DNA of 64,000 nucleotides from Nonlabens marinus S1-08 (lineage in GTDB: Bacteria > Bacteroidota > Bacteroidia > Flavobacteriales > Flavobacteriaceae): the NCBI RefSeq assembly GCF_000831385.1, contig NZ_AP014548.1:2781779-2845778 (forward strand). Reading direction: 5' to 3'. The translations under genes were made by a program, and so were the position numbers. The notes under the pieces are model-generated. The model had not been told where the DNA came from and did not search any database. It worked only from the letters and a program-made list of their open reading frames with translations. This document shows, piece after piece, positions 35,010 through 43,994 of the stretch; positions within the stretch are counted from its first letter, which is position 1, and each line of letters starts with the position of its first letter.

Positions 35010-36155
35010 ATGGTCACAGTACAGCAGGATACCACGGTCCAATTAGATCGTATAGAAGATGCCATCGAGGATATCAAAAACGGTAAAGTTATCATCGTTG
35101 TAGACGATGAAAACCGAGAAAACGAAGGCGATTTTCTAGCTAGCGCACAATCCGTCACCCCAGAAATGATCAATTTTATGGCCACTCATGGCCGTGGATT
35201 GATTTGTTGTCCCATCACAGAAAAACGAGTGAAAGAATTGGACTTGAGCATGATGGTCAATAACAATTCCGACCCCATGGAGACGGCTTTTACAGTTTCT
35301 GTTGATTTACGTGGGCATGGAGTAACTACTGGAATTAGTGCACAAGATCGTGCTCTTACAGTACAATCTATCATCAATAAAGAAACTCAGTCCCATGATT
35401 TGAGTAAGCCAGGACATATTTTCCCTTTAAGAGCGAAAGATGGCGGCGTATTGCGTCGTACTGGCCATACAGAAGCGGCAGTGGATTTTGCAAGGCTTGC
35501 AGGTCATGAGCCAGCAGGGGTTATTGTAGAGATCATGAATGAAGACGGGACCATGGCTCGACTTCCACAATTAGTGGAGGTGGCTAAGAAACACGATCTA
35601 AAATTAGTGAGCATTGAAGATCTAGTTGCTTACAGAATGAAGCACGACAGTCTTATTGTAAAGAAGGAAGACTTCATGCTCAAGACTAGATTTGGAGAAT
35701 ATCGACTGCGCGCGTACCAGCAAACTACTAATGATCAAATTCATATAACCTTGACCTTAGGCGATTGGGATCATGATGATGTGGTGCTGACTCGAATGAA
35801 TTCTACACAAGTTAACAACGATCTTTTTTCAACACTAACTTCAGAGGCAGATCGTAAGTTAGACGCCATGTTTGAACGTTTGAATCAAGAAGGCCGTGGT
35901 GCGATTGTATTTATCAACCAGCAGTTTGAGCCAGAAAATATGTTAGGCCGTTTGGAACAATTAAAAGAGCTTCAAGAAAATGGTACCACTAAAGCTCCGA
36001 GAAGAAACCTAGACAATAAAGATTACGGTATCGGAGCTCAAATTTTACACGATCTCAATATTTCAAAATTAAAATTGATGACCAACAGCGAGCAGAGCAA
36101 ACGTATAGGAATGATAGGTTACGATTTAGAAATTGTCGAAATTGTAGGTTATTAA
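35010..36155 (+). CDS. ribB: 3,4-dihydroxy-2-butanone-4-phosphate synthase with degenerate GTP cyclohydrolase II half
   Basis: Riboflavin precursor enzyme. 381 aa from the ATG at 35010 (a TTG lies 15 bases upstream). The RibB half (about 10-210) is intact: [68 protein letters not shown]. The C-terminal half aligns with RibA in length and ends [16 protein letters not shown], but the zinc-binding region with three Cys is replaced by [20 protein letters not shown], so GTP cyclohydrolase activity is not expected. A separate ribA must exist elsewhere. Confidence 0.9.
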   Translation: MVTVQQDTTVQLDRIEDAIEDIKNGKVIIVVDDENRENEGDFLASAQSVTPEMINFMATHGRGLICCPITEKRVKELDLSMMVNNNSDPMETAFTVSVDLRGHGVTTGISAQDRALTVQSIINKETQSHDLSKPGHIFPLRAKDGGVLRRTGHTEAAVDFARLAGHEPAGVIVEIMNEDGTMARLPQLVEVAKKHDLKLVSIEDLVAYRMKHDSLIVKKEDFMLKTRFGEYRLRAYQQTTNDQIHITLTLGDWDHDDVVLTRMNSTQVNNDLFSTLTSEADRKLDAMFERLNQEGRGAIVFINQQFEPENMLGRLEQLKELQENGTTKAPRRNLDNKDYGIGAQILHDLNISKLKLMTNSEQSKRIGMIGYDLEIVEIVGY

Positions 36156-36229
36156 AGTTTCATAGCTTCCTTTCTGGCAGACTAAGGCGCTTAAGTATCA
36201 AAGTTGACTCATACATACAGAAGCATATT

Positions 36230-37045
36230 ATGGAGTTTAGGAATATAACAGAGCAGGATTCTAATCATAACGACCTAGAAAAAATGGATACGGCTGGATT
36301 GCTGCATGCTATAAACTCTGAAGATCAAAAGGTAGCACTAGCGGTCCAAAAAGTGATACCTCAAATAGAAGATTTTGTAAACGCTGTTGTTGAAAAGATG
36401 TCGGCTGGCGGAAGGCTATTTTACATAGGCGCTGGCACCAGCGGTAGATTAGGTATACTAGACGCTAGCGAATGTCCTCCTACTTTTGGTGTAGCACCAG
36501 ATAAAGTCATAGGAATCATTGCCGGTGGCGACCGGGCGATTCGAAATGCTGTAGAAAATGCAGAAGATGATCGGGAGCAAGCTTTCAAGGATTTAAAAGA
36601 GTTTGGTATTACCAGCCAAGACACCGTTATAGGCATTGCGGCCAGTGGGAGAACACCCTTCGTTATCGGCGGGCTAGAAGCTTGTAATACAGCAAATATT
36701 CTTACCGGTGGAATTTGTTGCAACCCTGGAAGCCCGTTAGATCAAATCGCTACATATTCCATGGTACCAACAGTTGGTCCTGAATTTGTGACAGGGAGCA
36801 GTCGGATGAAAGCGGGAACCGCACAAAAAATGATTTTAAATATGATTAGTACTAGTGTCATGATCAAGCTGGGCCATATCAAAGGAAATAAGATGGTAGA
36901 TATGCAATTAAGCAATGATAAACTGGTAGACCGTGGAACCAGAATGATCATGGAAACCACTAAGTTAGATTACGAGAGAGCGCAAGAACTGCTAAATAAA
37001 TATGGCAGTGTGCGCAACGTGTTGGATCATATAGGTATGTGCTAA
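36230..37045 (+). CDS. murQ: N-acetylmuramic acid 6-phosphate etherase
   Basis: Cleaves the lactyl ether of MurNAc-6-P in peptidoglycan recycling. 271 aa, a SIS-domain protein with FYIGAGTSGRLGILDASECPPTFG (catalytic Glu in SEC), IAGGDRAIRNAVENAEDD, GIAASGRTPFVIGGL, TGSSRMKAGTAQKMILNM and the C-terminal helical cap. Slightly shorter than the E. coli enzyme (about 298). The next gene starts on the last base of its stop codon. Confidence 0.95.
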   Translation: MEFRNITEQDSNHNDLEKMDTAGLLHAINSEDQKVALAVQKVIPQIEDFVNAVVEKMSAGGRLFYIGAGTSGRLGILDASECPPTFGVAPDKVIGIIAGGDRAIRNAVENAEDDREQAFKDLKEFGITSQDTVIGIAASGRTPFVIGGLEACNTANILTGGICCNPGSPLDQIATYSMVPTVGPEFVTGSSRMKAGTAQKMILNMISTSVMIKLGHIKGNKMVDMQLSNDKLVDRGTRMIMETTKLDYERAQELLNKYGSVRNVLDHIGMC

Positions 37046-37281
37046 TGTCAGAACAACCCTCCACAGACCGTGACGTATTAAGCAAAGGAATCAAAAAGCT
37101 AATGCTATCCATTCCTTTTTTTGTTCTAGGACCAGTCTTGATTTATATAGGTGCTGGAAGCGATCATCCCATTATTTTCTTGATGCCGGGAATTGCATTT
37201 GCCATTTTGGCCATCGTATTTATGTATAACGGCATTCAAATCATTTTGGATTCCATGTTTAAAACCAATAAAACCAGGTAA
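37045..37281 (+). CDS. DUF6095-like small membrane protein
   Basis: 78 aa from the ATG at 37045, which shares its A with the murQ stop. Two transmembrane helices (LMLSIPFFVLGPVLIYIGAG and IIFLMPGIAFAILAIVFMYNGI) with a short cytosolic N-terminus (SEQPSTDRDVLSKGIKKL). It resembles the DUF6095 family of Flavobacteriia, function unknown. Overlaps the next lipoprotein gene by one base. Confidence 0.75.
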   Translation: MSEQPSTDRDVLSKGIKKLMLSIPFFVLGPVLIYIGAGSDHPIIFLMPGIAFAILAIVFMYNGIQIILDSMFKTNKTR

Positions 37282-38081
37282 TGAAAAATATTTTATATAT
37301 AGTTTGCGCTCTAATGACTCTGGTAGCATGCAAGGCAGACTTAGAAAAAGAGGTCTCAGAGAATAATGACTTGGCAATCGACAACACCTTGAGCGATGCC
37401 GAAAAGTTTGTTGAAAAGATTGAAACAGCTCATCATAAAGGGGCTTTTCTTCAACAGGAAGTGGTTTCGTTTGATATAGACCTCAATTTTGGAGGGCAAG
37501 ATCGGTTGGATGCTACAGTCTTTATTTCTACCGATTCTAGATTTGTGCGTATCGAAAAGAATAATGGAGAAGTCCTGCTTTATGACGGTACAAACGTATG
37601 GCTTGCGCCACAAAGCGCTTCTCAAAATGGAGCAAGATTCGACGTTTTTACTTGGAGTTATTTTTTCAGTTTGCCTTATAAATTAACGGATCCCGGAACT
37701 CAAATCACGTTGAAGAATCAAGACGCTGTGAACGAGCATTTAAGACTTTCATTTGAAGCAGGCACTGGCGATGCGCCAGACGATTGGTATGACTTATACA
37801 CCTATGCAGACACTAATTTACTTCATTATGCCGGCTACATTGTTACTTATGGTGGAACGCCGGTAGATCAAGCCGCAGAAAATGCTCATGCCATCGCCTA
37901 TGAAGATTATAAAGAGGTAAACGGCATTCCTATCGCTCATACCTGGAAATTTTATAATTATGGGGAATCAGTCGATACAACACAAGTGATAGGTGAGGCG
38001 AAATTGTCAAATTTACGTTTCAGCGCCATGGACTCCTCTTTATTTCAGAAACCTAGCGATGCTTCACAAATCCAACTCTAG
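37281..38081 (+). CDS. DUF6503-like lipoprotein
   Basis: 266-aa lipoprotein: signal MKNILYIVCALMTLVACKAD with Cys 17. The rest is a beta-rich LolA/LppX-like body (VVSFDIDLNFGGQDRLDATV, GEVLLYDGTNVWLAP, LHYAGYIVTYGGTPV, EVNGIPIAHTWKFYNYG). It looks like the DUF6503 family, whose role is unknown; the alternating strands suggest lipid- or lipoprotein-related binding. It lies in the string murQ-DUF6095-lipoprotein-lipoprotein-OstA. Confidence 0.75.
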   Translation: MKNILYIVCALMTLVACKADLEKEVSENNDLAIDNTLSDAEKFVEKIETAHHKGAFLQQEVVSFDIDLNFGGQDRLDATVFISTDSRFVRIEKNNGEVLLYDGTNVWLAPQSASQNGARFDVFTWSYFFSLPYKLTDPGTQITLKNQDAVNEHLRLSFEAGTGDAPDDWYDLYTYADTNLLHYAGYIVTYGGTPVDQAAENAHAIAYEDYKEVNGIPIAHTWKFYNYGESVDTTQVIGEAKLSNLRFSAMDSSLFQKPSDASQIQL

Positions 38082-38082
38082 T

Positions 38083-38859
38083 TTGAAAATCAAAACCCTG
38101 CTTCTCTGTTTTACAGGTTTCCTTCTTTTAACCAGTTGCAAAAAACCTGAGGATAAAAATGGAAAGGCTATAGAACTCACTGGCACCTTAACCCAATGGG
38201 ATCAGGGAGCAGCATCCGTTAATGGTATGGGCTTTTTTGTCGAACCTCATATCATTGGATACATCAACCCCAATGGTGAATTAAGTATCCAACTCCCTGA
38301 TCATTTTTTAAAGATGACGCAGGACGCTTTCGCGAAAGCGAACTCTCAAGAAGGTGCACCCTATGAAATGATGATTCCTACAGCTCGAGAATCATTTCAG
38401 CAAACCGAAGGACTTTCATTTCAAGGAGCCGAAGTACCTTTAGCACTCGCTGGAAAATACTATGGCTTTGAGGTCTTGCAAAATGATGCAGCTAGTACAG
38501 CAATTTTTGCAGCATCCAGTGAAGCTTTTATGCAGCACCTGCTCTATCCCTCACAACATCAAGCGGTTGAAGGTTGGCTCTACTATTTTCTGTATGCTGA
38601 AAAACCAGTACGCTTAAACGGTACTAGTGCTGTAGAAAATCTATTCTCCAACGATAATGAGGATAGTTATAGCTCTTCAATAACATATCAGGTGGATATC
38701 CAGCAAGGATGGAATATCGTGAAATATGAAGTAAAAGAAATTGTACAAAGTCCAGATGCAAAATATAACGCAGATTCTAAAGTTATCATTAGTACTGTAG
38801 ATGCACTACCCACTGGATTGGAATGGATATCTATATCTTCATTGAATTTAAACTTATGA
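38083..38859 (+). CDS. Uncharacterised lipoprotein
   Basis: From a TTG at 38083, one base after the upstream stop, it gives a good lipoprotein signal: MKIKTLLLCFTGFLLLTSCKK. An ATG at 38059 would add 8 residues and overlap the upstream gene by 23 bases. About 258 aa; the mature part has an N-terminal LTGTLTQWDQGAASVNGMGFF strand. No family is recognised. Its stop overlaps the start of the OstA-like gene (ATGATG). A palindromic repeat encodes DAFAKANSQE. Confidence 0.75.
   Translation: MKIKTLLLCFTGFLLLTSCKKPEDKNGKAIELTGTLTQWDQGAASVNGMGFFVEPHIIGYINPNGELSIQLPDHFLKMTQDAFAKANSQEGAPYEMMIPTARESFQQTEGLSFQGAEVPLALAGKYYGFEVLQNDAASTAIFAASSEAFMQHLLYPSQHQAVEGWLYYFLYAEKPVRLNGTSAVENLFSNDNEDSYSSSITYQVDIQQGWNIVKYEVKEIVQSPDAKYNADSKVIISTVDALPTGLEWISISSLNLNL
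38325..38340. repeat. Palindromic repeat copy 10 (in a lipoprotein gene)
   Basis: Perfect CGCTTTCGCGAAAGCG, in frame as AFAKAN. Confidence 0.9.
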
Positions 38860-40547
38860 TGAAATCACTTCAATTCATTCTATTTTTTATGGTTGCTGCA
38901 TTGTCCATGGCTCAAACCCAGCCCGATGCAAGTTCCATACAGGTAGAATCGCCATTTACTACGGTCGATGAGGCGCAGTTCCCTGGAGCGATTATTTACT
39001 TAAGAAATACAGGAAACCAAGTGTTTGTAAACCACCGCGGCATAGAAATGTATTGTGACAAGGCTGTGTTTTATCAAAACAGTAACTTCATTAAAGCCAT
39101 AGGAAATGTGCGCATGAATCAAGGCGATACGATCCAGATGAATTCAAAATATGCAGAATACAATGGGAATTCCCAATTGGCTTATGCCAGCGGCAGCGTC
39201 AACATGCGCAGTCCTGAATCTACCTTACAAACCGATACTCTCTATTTTGACCGGGCAAAACAGCAAGCCTATTACCGCAGTGGTGGTACTGTAAGGGATA
39301 CTGCGAGTACTCTCAAAAGTCGTGTGGGACGCTATTTTATGAAAGATAAGAAATACCAATTTCTTTCAAATGTGGTAGTGACTAATCCTGAATATGTGAT
39401 TAATTCCAATCATCTTAATTTCTATTCAGATACAGGTCATGCCTATATGTATGGACCTTCTACCATCACTGGAAAAACAAGCAAGGTATATTGTGAGAGG
39501 GGTTTTTATGATACCAGGGCAGATCAGGGTTATTTCGTCAAGAATTCAAGTATAGATTATGACGATAGGAACGTCAAGGGCGACAGTTTGTATTTCAATC
39601 GAGGGAGAAATTTTGCCAGTGCAGTAAATAATATCGTCATTACAGACACCATCAACAACTCAGTCATAAAAGGCGATTATGCGGAAGTGTATCGAGATAA
39701 GGATTCAGTGTATATGACAAAACGGGCTGTAGCAATTTCTGTTCAAGACAAAGACAGCGTGTACATTCATGCTGACACCCTGATGGTCACAGGTAAACAA
39801 GCGAATCGCTTAGTTCGTGGATTTTATGGAGTGCGCTTGTTCAAAGAAGATTTAAGCGGGAAGTCGGATAGTATTGTGTCCAGGCAAACCACAGGGCTGA
39901 CTAAAATGATAGGCAAACCCATTTTATGGATTGGAAAAAGCCAAATGACAGGCGACAGCATTTTTATACAAAGCAACGTAAAGACGGAAAAGCTGGACTC
40001 GCTTCATGTGTTTTACAATGCTTTTATAGTTGATAAAGATACACTGGGAGGTTTCAATCAAATTAAAGGAAAAGAGCTCGTCGGTTTTTTTAAAGACAAT
40101 CAGTTGGACATCGTGAACATCAATAAAAATGTAGAGCATTTGATCTATGTGCGCAATGACATTCAAGAATTGATAGGTATTGATAAAAGAACCAGTGGCC
40201 GTATGGTGCTGGAGTTTGAAGATGGCGATGTGATCTTAAATACTAATTTTGATGATGTGCGAGGTACCACCTTCCCTCCAGACGAATTACCTGAGAATGC
40301 GAGAACGCTTCGAGGGCTGAATTGGCGTGGAGAGGAGCAATTATTTTCCATTGAGGATTTATTCAAAGGAAAACCAGTACCCAAACAAATTAAAATTCAA
40401 GGGCTACCACTCCCACAAGCAGAAAAAGACTTTTTTGACGTAGAGAATTCTAAAGAATTGAATGAAAATAGCGAATTGAAGAAGGATCAATTGAAAACCA
40501 GGAAAAAAGATAAACTGGAAAATATAGAAGGAACCGGCGAGAATTGA
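38856..40547 (+). CDS. OstA/LptA-like organic solvent tolerance protein
   Basis: 563 aa from the ATGATG at 38856, with signal peptide MMKSLQFILFFMVAALSMAQ. The body is a long OstA/LptA-type beta-jellyroll repeat: GIEMYCDKAVFYQNSNFIKA, GDTIQMNSKYAEYNGNSQLA, YASGSVNMRSPESTLQTDTL and further units. It is much longer than E. coli LptA (185 aa), as usual in Bacteroidota. It should bridge LPS across the periplasm, partnering the LptF/G permease encoded upstream. The C-terminal 30 residues are highly charged. Its stop overlaps the aminotransferase TTG start. Confidence 0.88.
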   Translation: MMKSLQFILFFMVAALSMAQTQPDASSIQVESPFTTVDEAQFPGAIIYLRNTGNQVFVNHRGIEMYCDKAVFYQNSNFIKAIGNVRMNQGDTIQMNSKYAEYNGNSQLAYASGSVNMRSPESTLQTDTLYFDRAKQQAYYRSGGTVRDTASTLKSRVGRYFMKDKKYQFLSNVVVTNPEYVINSNHLNFYSDTGHAYMYGPSTITGKTSKVYCERGFYDTRADQGYFVKNSSIDYDDRNVKGDSLYFNRGRNFASAVNNIVITDTINNSVIKGDYAEVYRDKDSVYMTKRAVAISVQDKDSVYIHADTLMVTGKQANRLVRGFYGVRLFKEDLSGKSDSIVSRQTTGLTKMIGKPILWIGKSQMTGDSIFIQSNVKTEKLDSLHVFYNAFIVDKDTLGGFNQIKGKELVGFFKDNQLDIVNINKNVEHLIYVRNDIQELIGIDKRTSGRMVLEFEDGDVILNTNFDDVRGTTFPPDELPENARTLRGLNWRGEEQLFSIEDLFKGKPVPKQIKIQGLPLPQAEKDFFDVENSKELNENSELKKDQLKTRKKDKLENIEGTGEN

Positions 40548-41725
40548 AAAAGGACTTCTTCACATACCAAGCCCCTACCACTCCTTATGCACCTGGATTA
40601 GAAATTGCTCGTGCAGAAGGCAGCTATATCTATGATATAAATGGAAACTCGTATTTAGATATGGTTGCGGGAGTCAGTGCCTTGCCGCTGGGACATTGCC
40701 ATCCTAAAGTTACCCAGGCGATCAAAGCACAAGTAGATCAGTATATGCATGTCATGGTCTACGGTGAGTATGCACAAGCGCCAGCGGTAGAGCTTTGCAA
40801 GAAGATCGCTTCCACATTACCAGAGCCGTTGAGGATGACCTACCTGGTCAACAGCGGTACAGAAGCTATTGAAGCTTCTATCAAACTAGCTCGTACGGTT
40901 ACTAAGCGCAGGGAAATTATTGCGATGCATCACTCCTATCACGGCAACACCATGGGCTCGCTGAGCCTCATGGATTATGAAGAACGCAAAGCGCCTTTCC
41001 GCCCGCTGCTTCCAGACATTAGTCATATCAAATTTAATTGTATTCCTGATCTGCGACGTATTAGTAACAAAACTGCAGCCGTGATTTTAGAAACCATACA
41101 AGGTGCTGCCGGTTTTATCCTACCGCATCCAGAATGGCTCAAACAATTGAGAAAGATCTGTGATCAGCTGGGCGTATTAATCATTCTAGACGAGATCCAG
41201 CCAGGTGTAGGTCGCACCGGTACCATGTGGCATTTTCAGAACTATGATTTTATACCAGACATGGTGGTGAGTGGCAAGGGCTTGGGTGGTGGACTCCCCA
41301 TTGGTGCTTTGACGGCTAGTGTGGCTCATTTATCGCATTTTAAGAGCGCCCCTATGCTAGGACATATTACCACATTTGGCGGTAATCCGGTCATTGCATC
41401 GGCAGCACTCGCAACCTTAAATGCGATTGAAGAAGAAAGCTTAATGGATGCTGTGAAATTGAAGGAAGCACGCTTTCGCGAAAGCTTAAACTCCTCAAAC
41501 ATCAAACAAGTAAGAGGTAAAGGGCTCATGCTGGCTGCCATATTGCCCGACGATAAACACACGGCTGCCATAGTTGACGAGTGTCGAAACCGAGGTGTCA
41601 TTTTCTTTCTGCTTCTTTTTGAAAAGCGCGCTATACGCATCACGCCGCCCTATACAGTGACAATGGAGGAGATTGATAAAGCATGCACAATTCTATGCGA
41701 TGTGGTGGATGAATTCTACCCTTAG
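40544..41725 (+). CDS. Class III (ornithine/acetylornithine-type) aminotransferase
   Basis: 393-aa PLP enzyme of fold type I. Start TTG at 40544 (MKKDFFTYQAPTTPYAPGLE), overlapping the OstA-like stop. It has NSGTEAIEASIKLAR, HHSYHGNTMGSLSLM, ILDEIQPGVGRTGTMWHF and the PLP-lysine in VSGKGLGGGLPIGAL. Family members act on ornithine, acetylornithine or aspartate derivatives; the substrate is uncertain because no arginine genes are adjacent. A one-mismatch palindromic repeat encodes EARFRESLN. Confidence 0.88.
   Translation: MKKDFFTYQAPTTPYAPGLEIARAEGSYIYDINGNSYLDMVAGVSALPLGHCHPKVTQAIKAQVDQYMHVMVYGEYAQAPAVELCKKIASTLPEPLRMTYLVNSGTEAIEASIKLARTVTKRREIIAMHHSYHGNTMGSLSLMDYEERKAPFRPLLPDISHIKFNCIPDLRRISNKTAAVILETIQGAAGFILPHPEWLKQLRKICDQLGVLIILDEIQPGVGRTGTMWHFQNYDFIPDMVVSGKGLGGGLPIGALTASVAHLSHFKSAPMLGHITTFGGNPVIASAALATLNAIEEESLMDAVKLKEARFRESLNSSNIKQVRGKGLMLAAILPDDKHTAAIVDECRNRGVIFFLLLFEKRAIRITPPYTVTMEEIDKACTILCDVVDEFYP
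41471..41486. repeat. Palindromic repeat copy 11 (in aminotransferase gene, one mismatch)
   Basis: CGCTTTCGCGAAAGCT, in frame as RFRES, the third possible reading frame of the palindrome. Confidence 0.8.
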
Positions 41726-41793
41726 AACCTCCTGTTTTCACTGTTTATAAGATGTTGACAATAGATTTAGGGTAAGTTGCGAGACTTTGGCAA

Positions 41794-41801
41794 TAATTTT
41801 G
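41794..41801 (+). promoter_or_regulatory. Probable -7 box of the TPR gene
   Basis: TAATTTTG, exact TAnnTTTG, 36 bases before the ATG at 41838; a TTG lies 14 bases upstream, as at ftsK. Confidence 0.4.
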
Positions 41802-41837
41802 AACTTAGTAAGAAGCGAATCAATAAAAATTCGGCCT

Positions 41838-43232
41838 ATGGAATTCAACCTTAATAATGACGATGAGATGAGCATTGACAAGTTTGAGTTGATGCTTAAA
41901 ACTAACGAAGTTGGTTTCTTTGACAGCGATGAGTTTGAAGAAATCATTGAACATTATCTGGATGAAGGGAAAATGGCACTCGCTCGCAAAGCGATACATC
42001 TAGCTATCAATCAGCATCCCGCCTCAGTCAACTTAAGATTGTTCCATGCGGAAATGTTGGTTTTTGACGATAAGTTTGAAGCCGCACATGAGTTGCTTAA
42101 TGAATTGCACGATTTAGAACCTCTAAACTCTGAAATATACATCCAGAAGGCCAATATCTATTCTAAGACAGAAGGACACGACAAGGCTATTGAATTGTTG
42201 AATGAAGCTTTAAAATTGACTGATGATCAGGCAGACGTTTACAGTCTGATAGGAATGGAATTTCTCTTTATCGAGGATTATTCCAATGCAAAGCTTAATT
42301 TCATGAAGTGTTTAGAGTTGGACGAACTCGATTATTCTGCCTTATACAATATCATTTACTGTTTCGACTTTTTACAAGAAAACCAGCAGGCGATTGACTT
42401 TTTGAACATGTTCTTAAACGACAATCCGTATTGCGAGGTGGCGTGGCATCAAGTAGGTAAACAGTATTTTGACTTGAAAATGTATGAGAAGTCACTTGCT
42501 GCTTTTGAATTTGCTATTATCTCAGACGATACATTCATCGGCGCTTATCTTGAAAAAGGTAAAGTCTTGGAAAAACTAGGTCGTTATAATGAGGCGATAG
42601 AGAATTATCAAATCACATTAGAATTAGACGACCCTACTTCCTTTGCTTACTTAAGATTAGGAAAGTGTTTCAATAAACTAGGAAATAAAGAGCTTGCCTT
42701 AAAATATTTCAAAAAGACTATTAACGAAGATCCGTTGTTGGATAAAGGGTGGATCGCAATTGTTGATTACTATTCTAAAAACCTAAATTACCCGAAAGCT
42801 TTAAGTTATATCGAGAAAGCGGTGGAGGTAGATGGAGAAAACGCGTTATACTGGATACGTTATGCCGATTTGAATAAGCGACTCAACTTTTTTGAAGAAG
42901 CGGAATACGGCTATCGTAAGGCTATAGAACTTGGTAATTACGAAGAGAAGACCTGGACTTCTAGAGCGGACATATTATTAGCTTTAGGAGAAACTGAAGC
43001 GGTAGTTTCTAACTTAAATCATGGCTTAGAGTTCTATCCAGAACATGTAGAGATGGAATACCGAATAGCTGGAGCCTATTACATGCTCAACGAAACGGTA
43101 AAAGGCCGGTTTCACTTACAGAATGCCTTAAAGGCAGATCCTGAGTATGTTATTATTTTAGAAGAATTGTATCCTTCTGTTTACAGTGCCATGGAGGTGC
43201 AGGATTTATTATTGAAGTACGCGTCTAAATGA
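41838..43232 (+). CDS. Tetratricopeptide repeat protein
   Basis: 464 aa from the ATG at 41838 (MEFNLNNDDEMSIDKFELM); an upstream frame extension is rejected because it crosses the promoter box. At least ten TPR units can be followed (for example IYIQKANIYSKTEGHDKAIE, AYLEKGKVLEKLGRYNEAIE, AYLRLGKCFNKLGNKELALK). There is no signal peptide, so it is probably a cytoplasmic scaffold. It overlaps the CpsB-type phosphatase gene by 4 bases (ATGA), suggesting a shared role. Confidence 0.9.
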   Translation: MEFNLNNDDEMSIDKFELMLKTNEVGFFDSDEFEEIIEHYLDEGKMALARKAIHLAINQHPASVNLRLFHAEMLVFDDKFEAAHELLNELHDLEPLNSEIYIQKANIYSKTEGHDKAIELLNEALKLTDDQADVYSLIGMEFLFIEDYSNAKLNFMKCLELDELDYSALYNIIYCFDFLQENQQAIDFLNMFLNDNPYCEVAWHQVGKQYFDLKMYEKSLAAFEFAIISDDTFIGAYLEKGKVLEKLGRYNEAIENYQITLELDDPTSFAYLRLGKCFNKLGNKELALKYFKKTINEDPLLDKGWIAIVDYYSKNLNYPKALSYIEKAVEVDGENALYWIRYADLNKRLNFFEEAEYGYRKAIELGNYEEKTWTSRADILLALGETEAVVSNLNHGLEFYPEHVEMEYRIAGAYYMLNETVKGRFHLQNALKADPEYVIILEELYPSVYSAMEVQDLLLKYASK

Positions 43233-43954
43233 TTTTTTTTAGCAAAAAGTATTTCATAGCTGATTTGCTGGAAGGCATTGTGGATATACACAACCACTTG
43301 CTACCAGGAATTGACGATGGAGCACCGGATTTAGAGACGACGCAAGAGATGATCCGGCTTTATAAAGAGTTAGGGTTTAAAGGAGTTTATACCACTCCAC
43401 ATACCATGGAAGATTACTATGGGAATGATGTGGCTAGCATAACAACATATTACAAAGAAACCTGTAGGCTATTAGGAGACGAATCCAGCTTCCTTTTAGG
43501 TACATCATCAGAGTACATGATGGATGGCGCTTTTGGAAAGCTGTTGGAGTCGTCAGAAATTCTGACGTTACCTAATAAGCGATTGTTGTTTGAATTTAGC
43601 TACTTCCAAAAACCAGTTGAAGCAGAGCAATTGATTTTTGAAATGAATCATAAAGAATATAAACCCATCCTTGCGCATCCGGAACGCTACAGGTATTTAA
43701 GTGTTCCAGAAATGATGGATTTGAAGCAAAGAGGGTGTGAGTTGCAGCTCAACCTTCTTTCCTTATCAGGACATTATGGGAATGATGCAAAGACGAAGGC
43801 CTTAGAGTTGCTAGAAAATCATGCCTACGATTTTGTAGGAACTGATGCCCACAAGCCAGAACATTTAGAAAAGCTTAAAAATATTAAGCTACCTAAAAAA
43901 ACATTCAACCAGTTTCGACAAGCCATCTCAAAACATAACAGCCAGTTCTCCTAA
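43229..43954 (+). CDS. CpsB/YwqE-like PHP-family protein-tyrosine phosphatase
   Basis: 241-aa PHP-domain phosphatase. Metal ligands in DIHNHLLPGIDDGAPD near residue 20, TTPHTMEDYY, GTSSEYMMDG, LAHPERYRYL and FVGTDAHKPEHL. This family removes phosphate from the C-terminal tyrosines of Wzc-type kinases, and such a kinase is encoded convergently just downstream. It thus probably controls polysaccharide export. Confidence 0.9.
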   Translation: MIFFSKKYFIADLLEGIVDIHNHLLPGIDDGAPDLETTQEMIRLYKELGFKGVYTTPHTMEDYYGNDVASITTYYKETCRLLGDESSFLLGTSSEYMMDGAFGKLLESSEILTLPNKRLLFEFSYFQKPVEAEQLIFEMNHKEYKPILAHPERYRYLSVPEMMDLKQRGCELQLNLLSLSGHYGNDAKTKALELLENHAYDFVGTDAHKPEHLEKLKNIKLPKKTFNQFRQAISKHNSQFS

Positions 43955-43972
43955 AAGACCGCTGGCTGTTTT
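43937..43972 (+). terminator. Hairpin terminator overlapping the 3' end of the phosphatase gene
   Basis: AACAGCCAG / CTGGCTGTT stem with a loop of about 16 nt, followed by TT then AAATG. The left arm is inside the last codons. The T-run is weak. Confidence 0.5.
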
Positions 43973-43994
43973 AAATGTCTCTTTAGTTACTACT

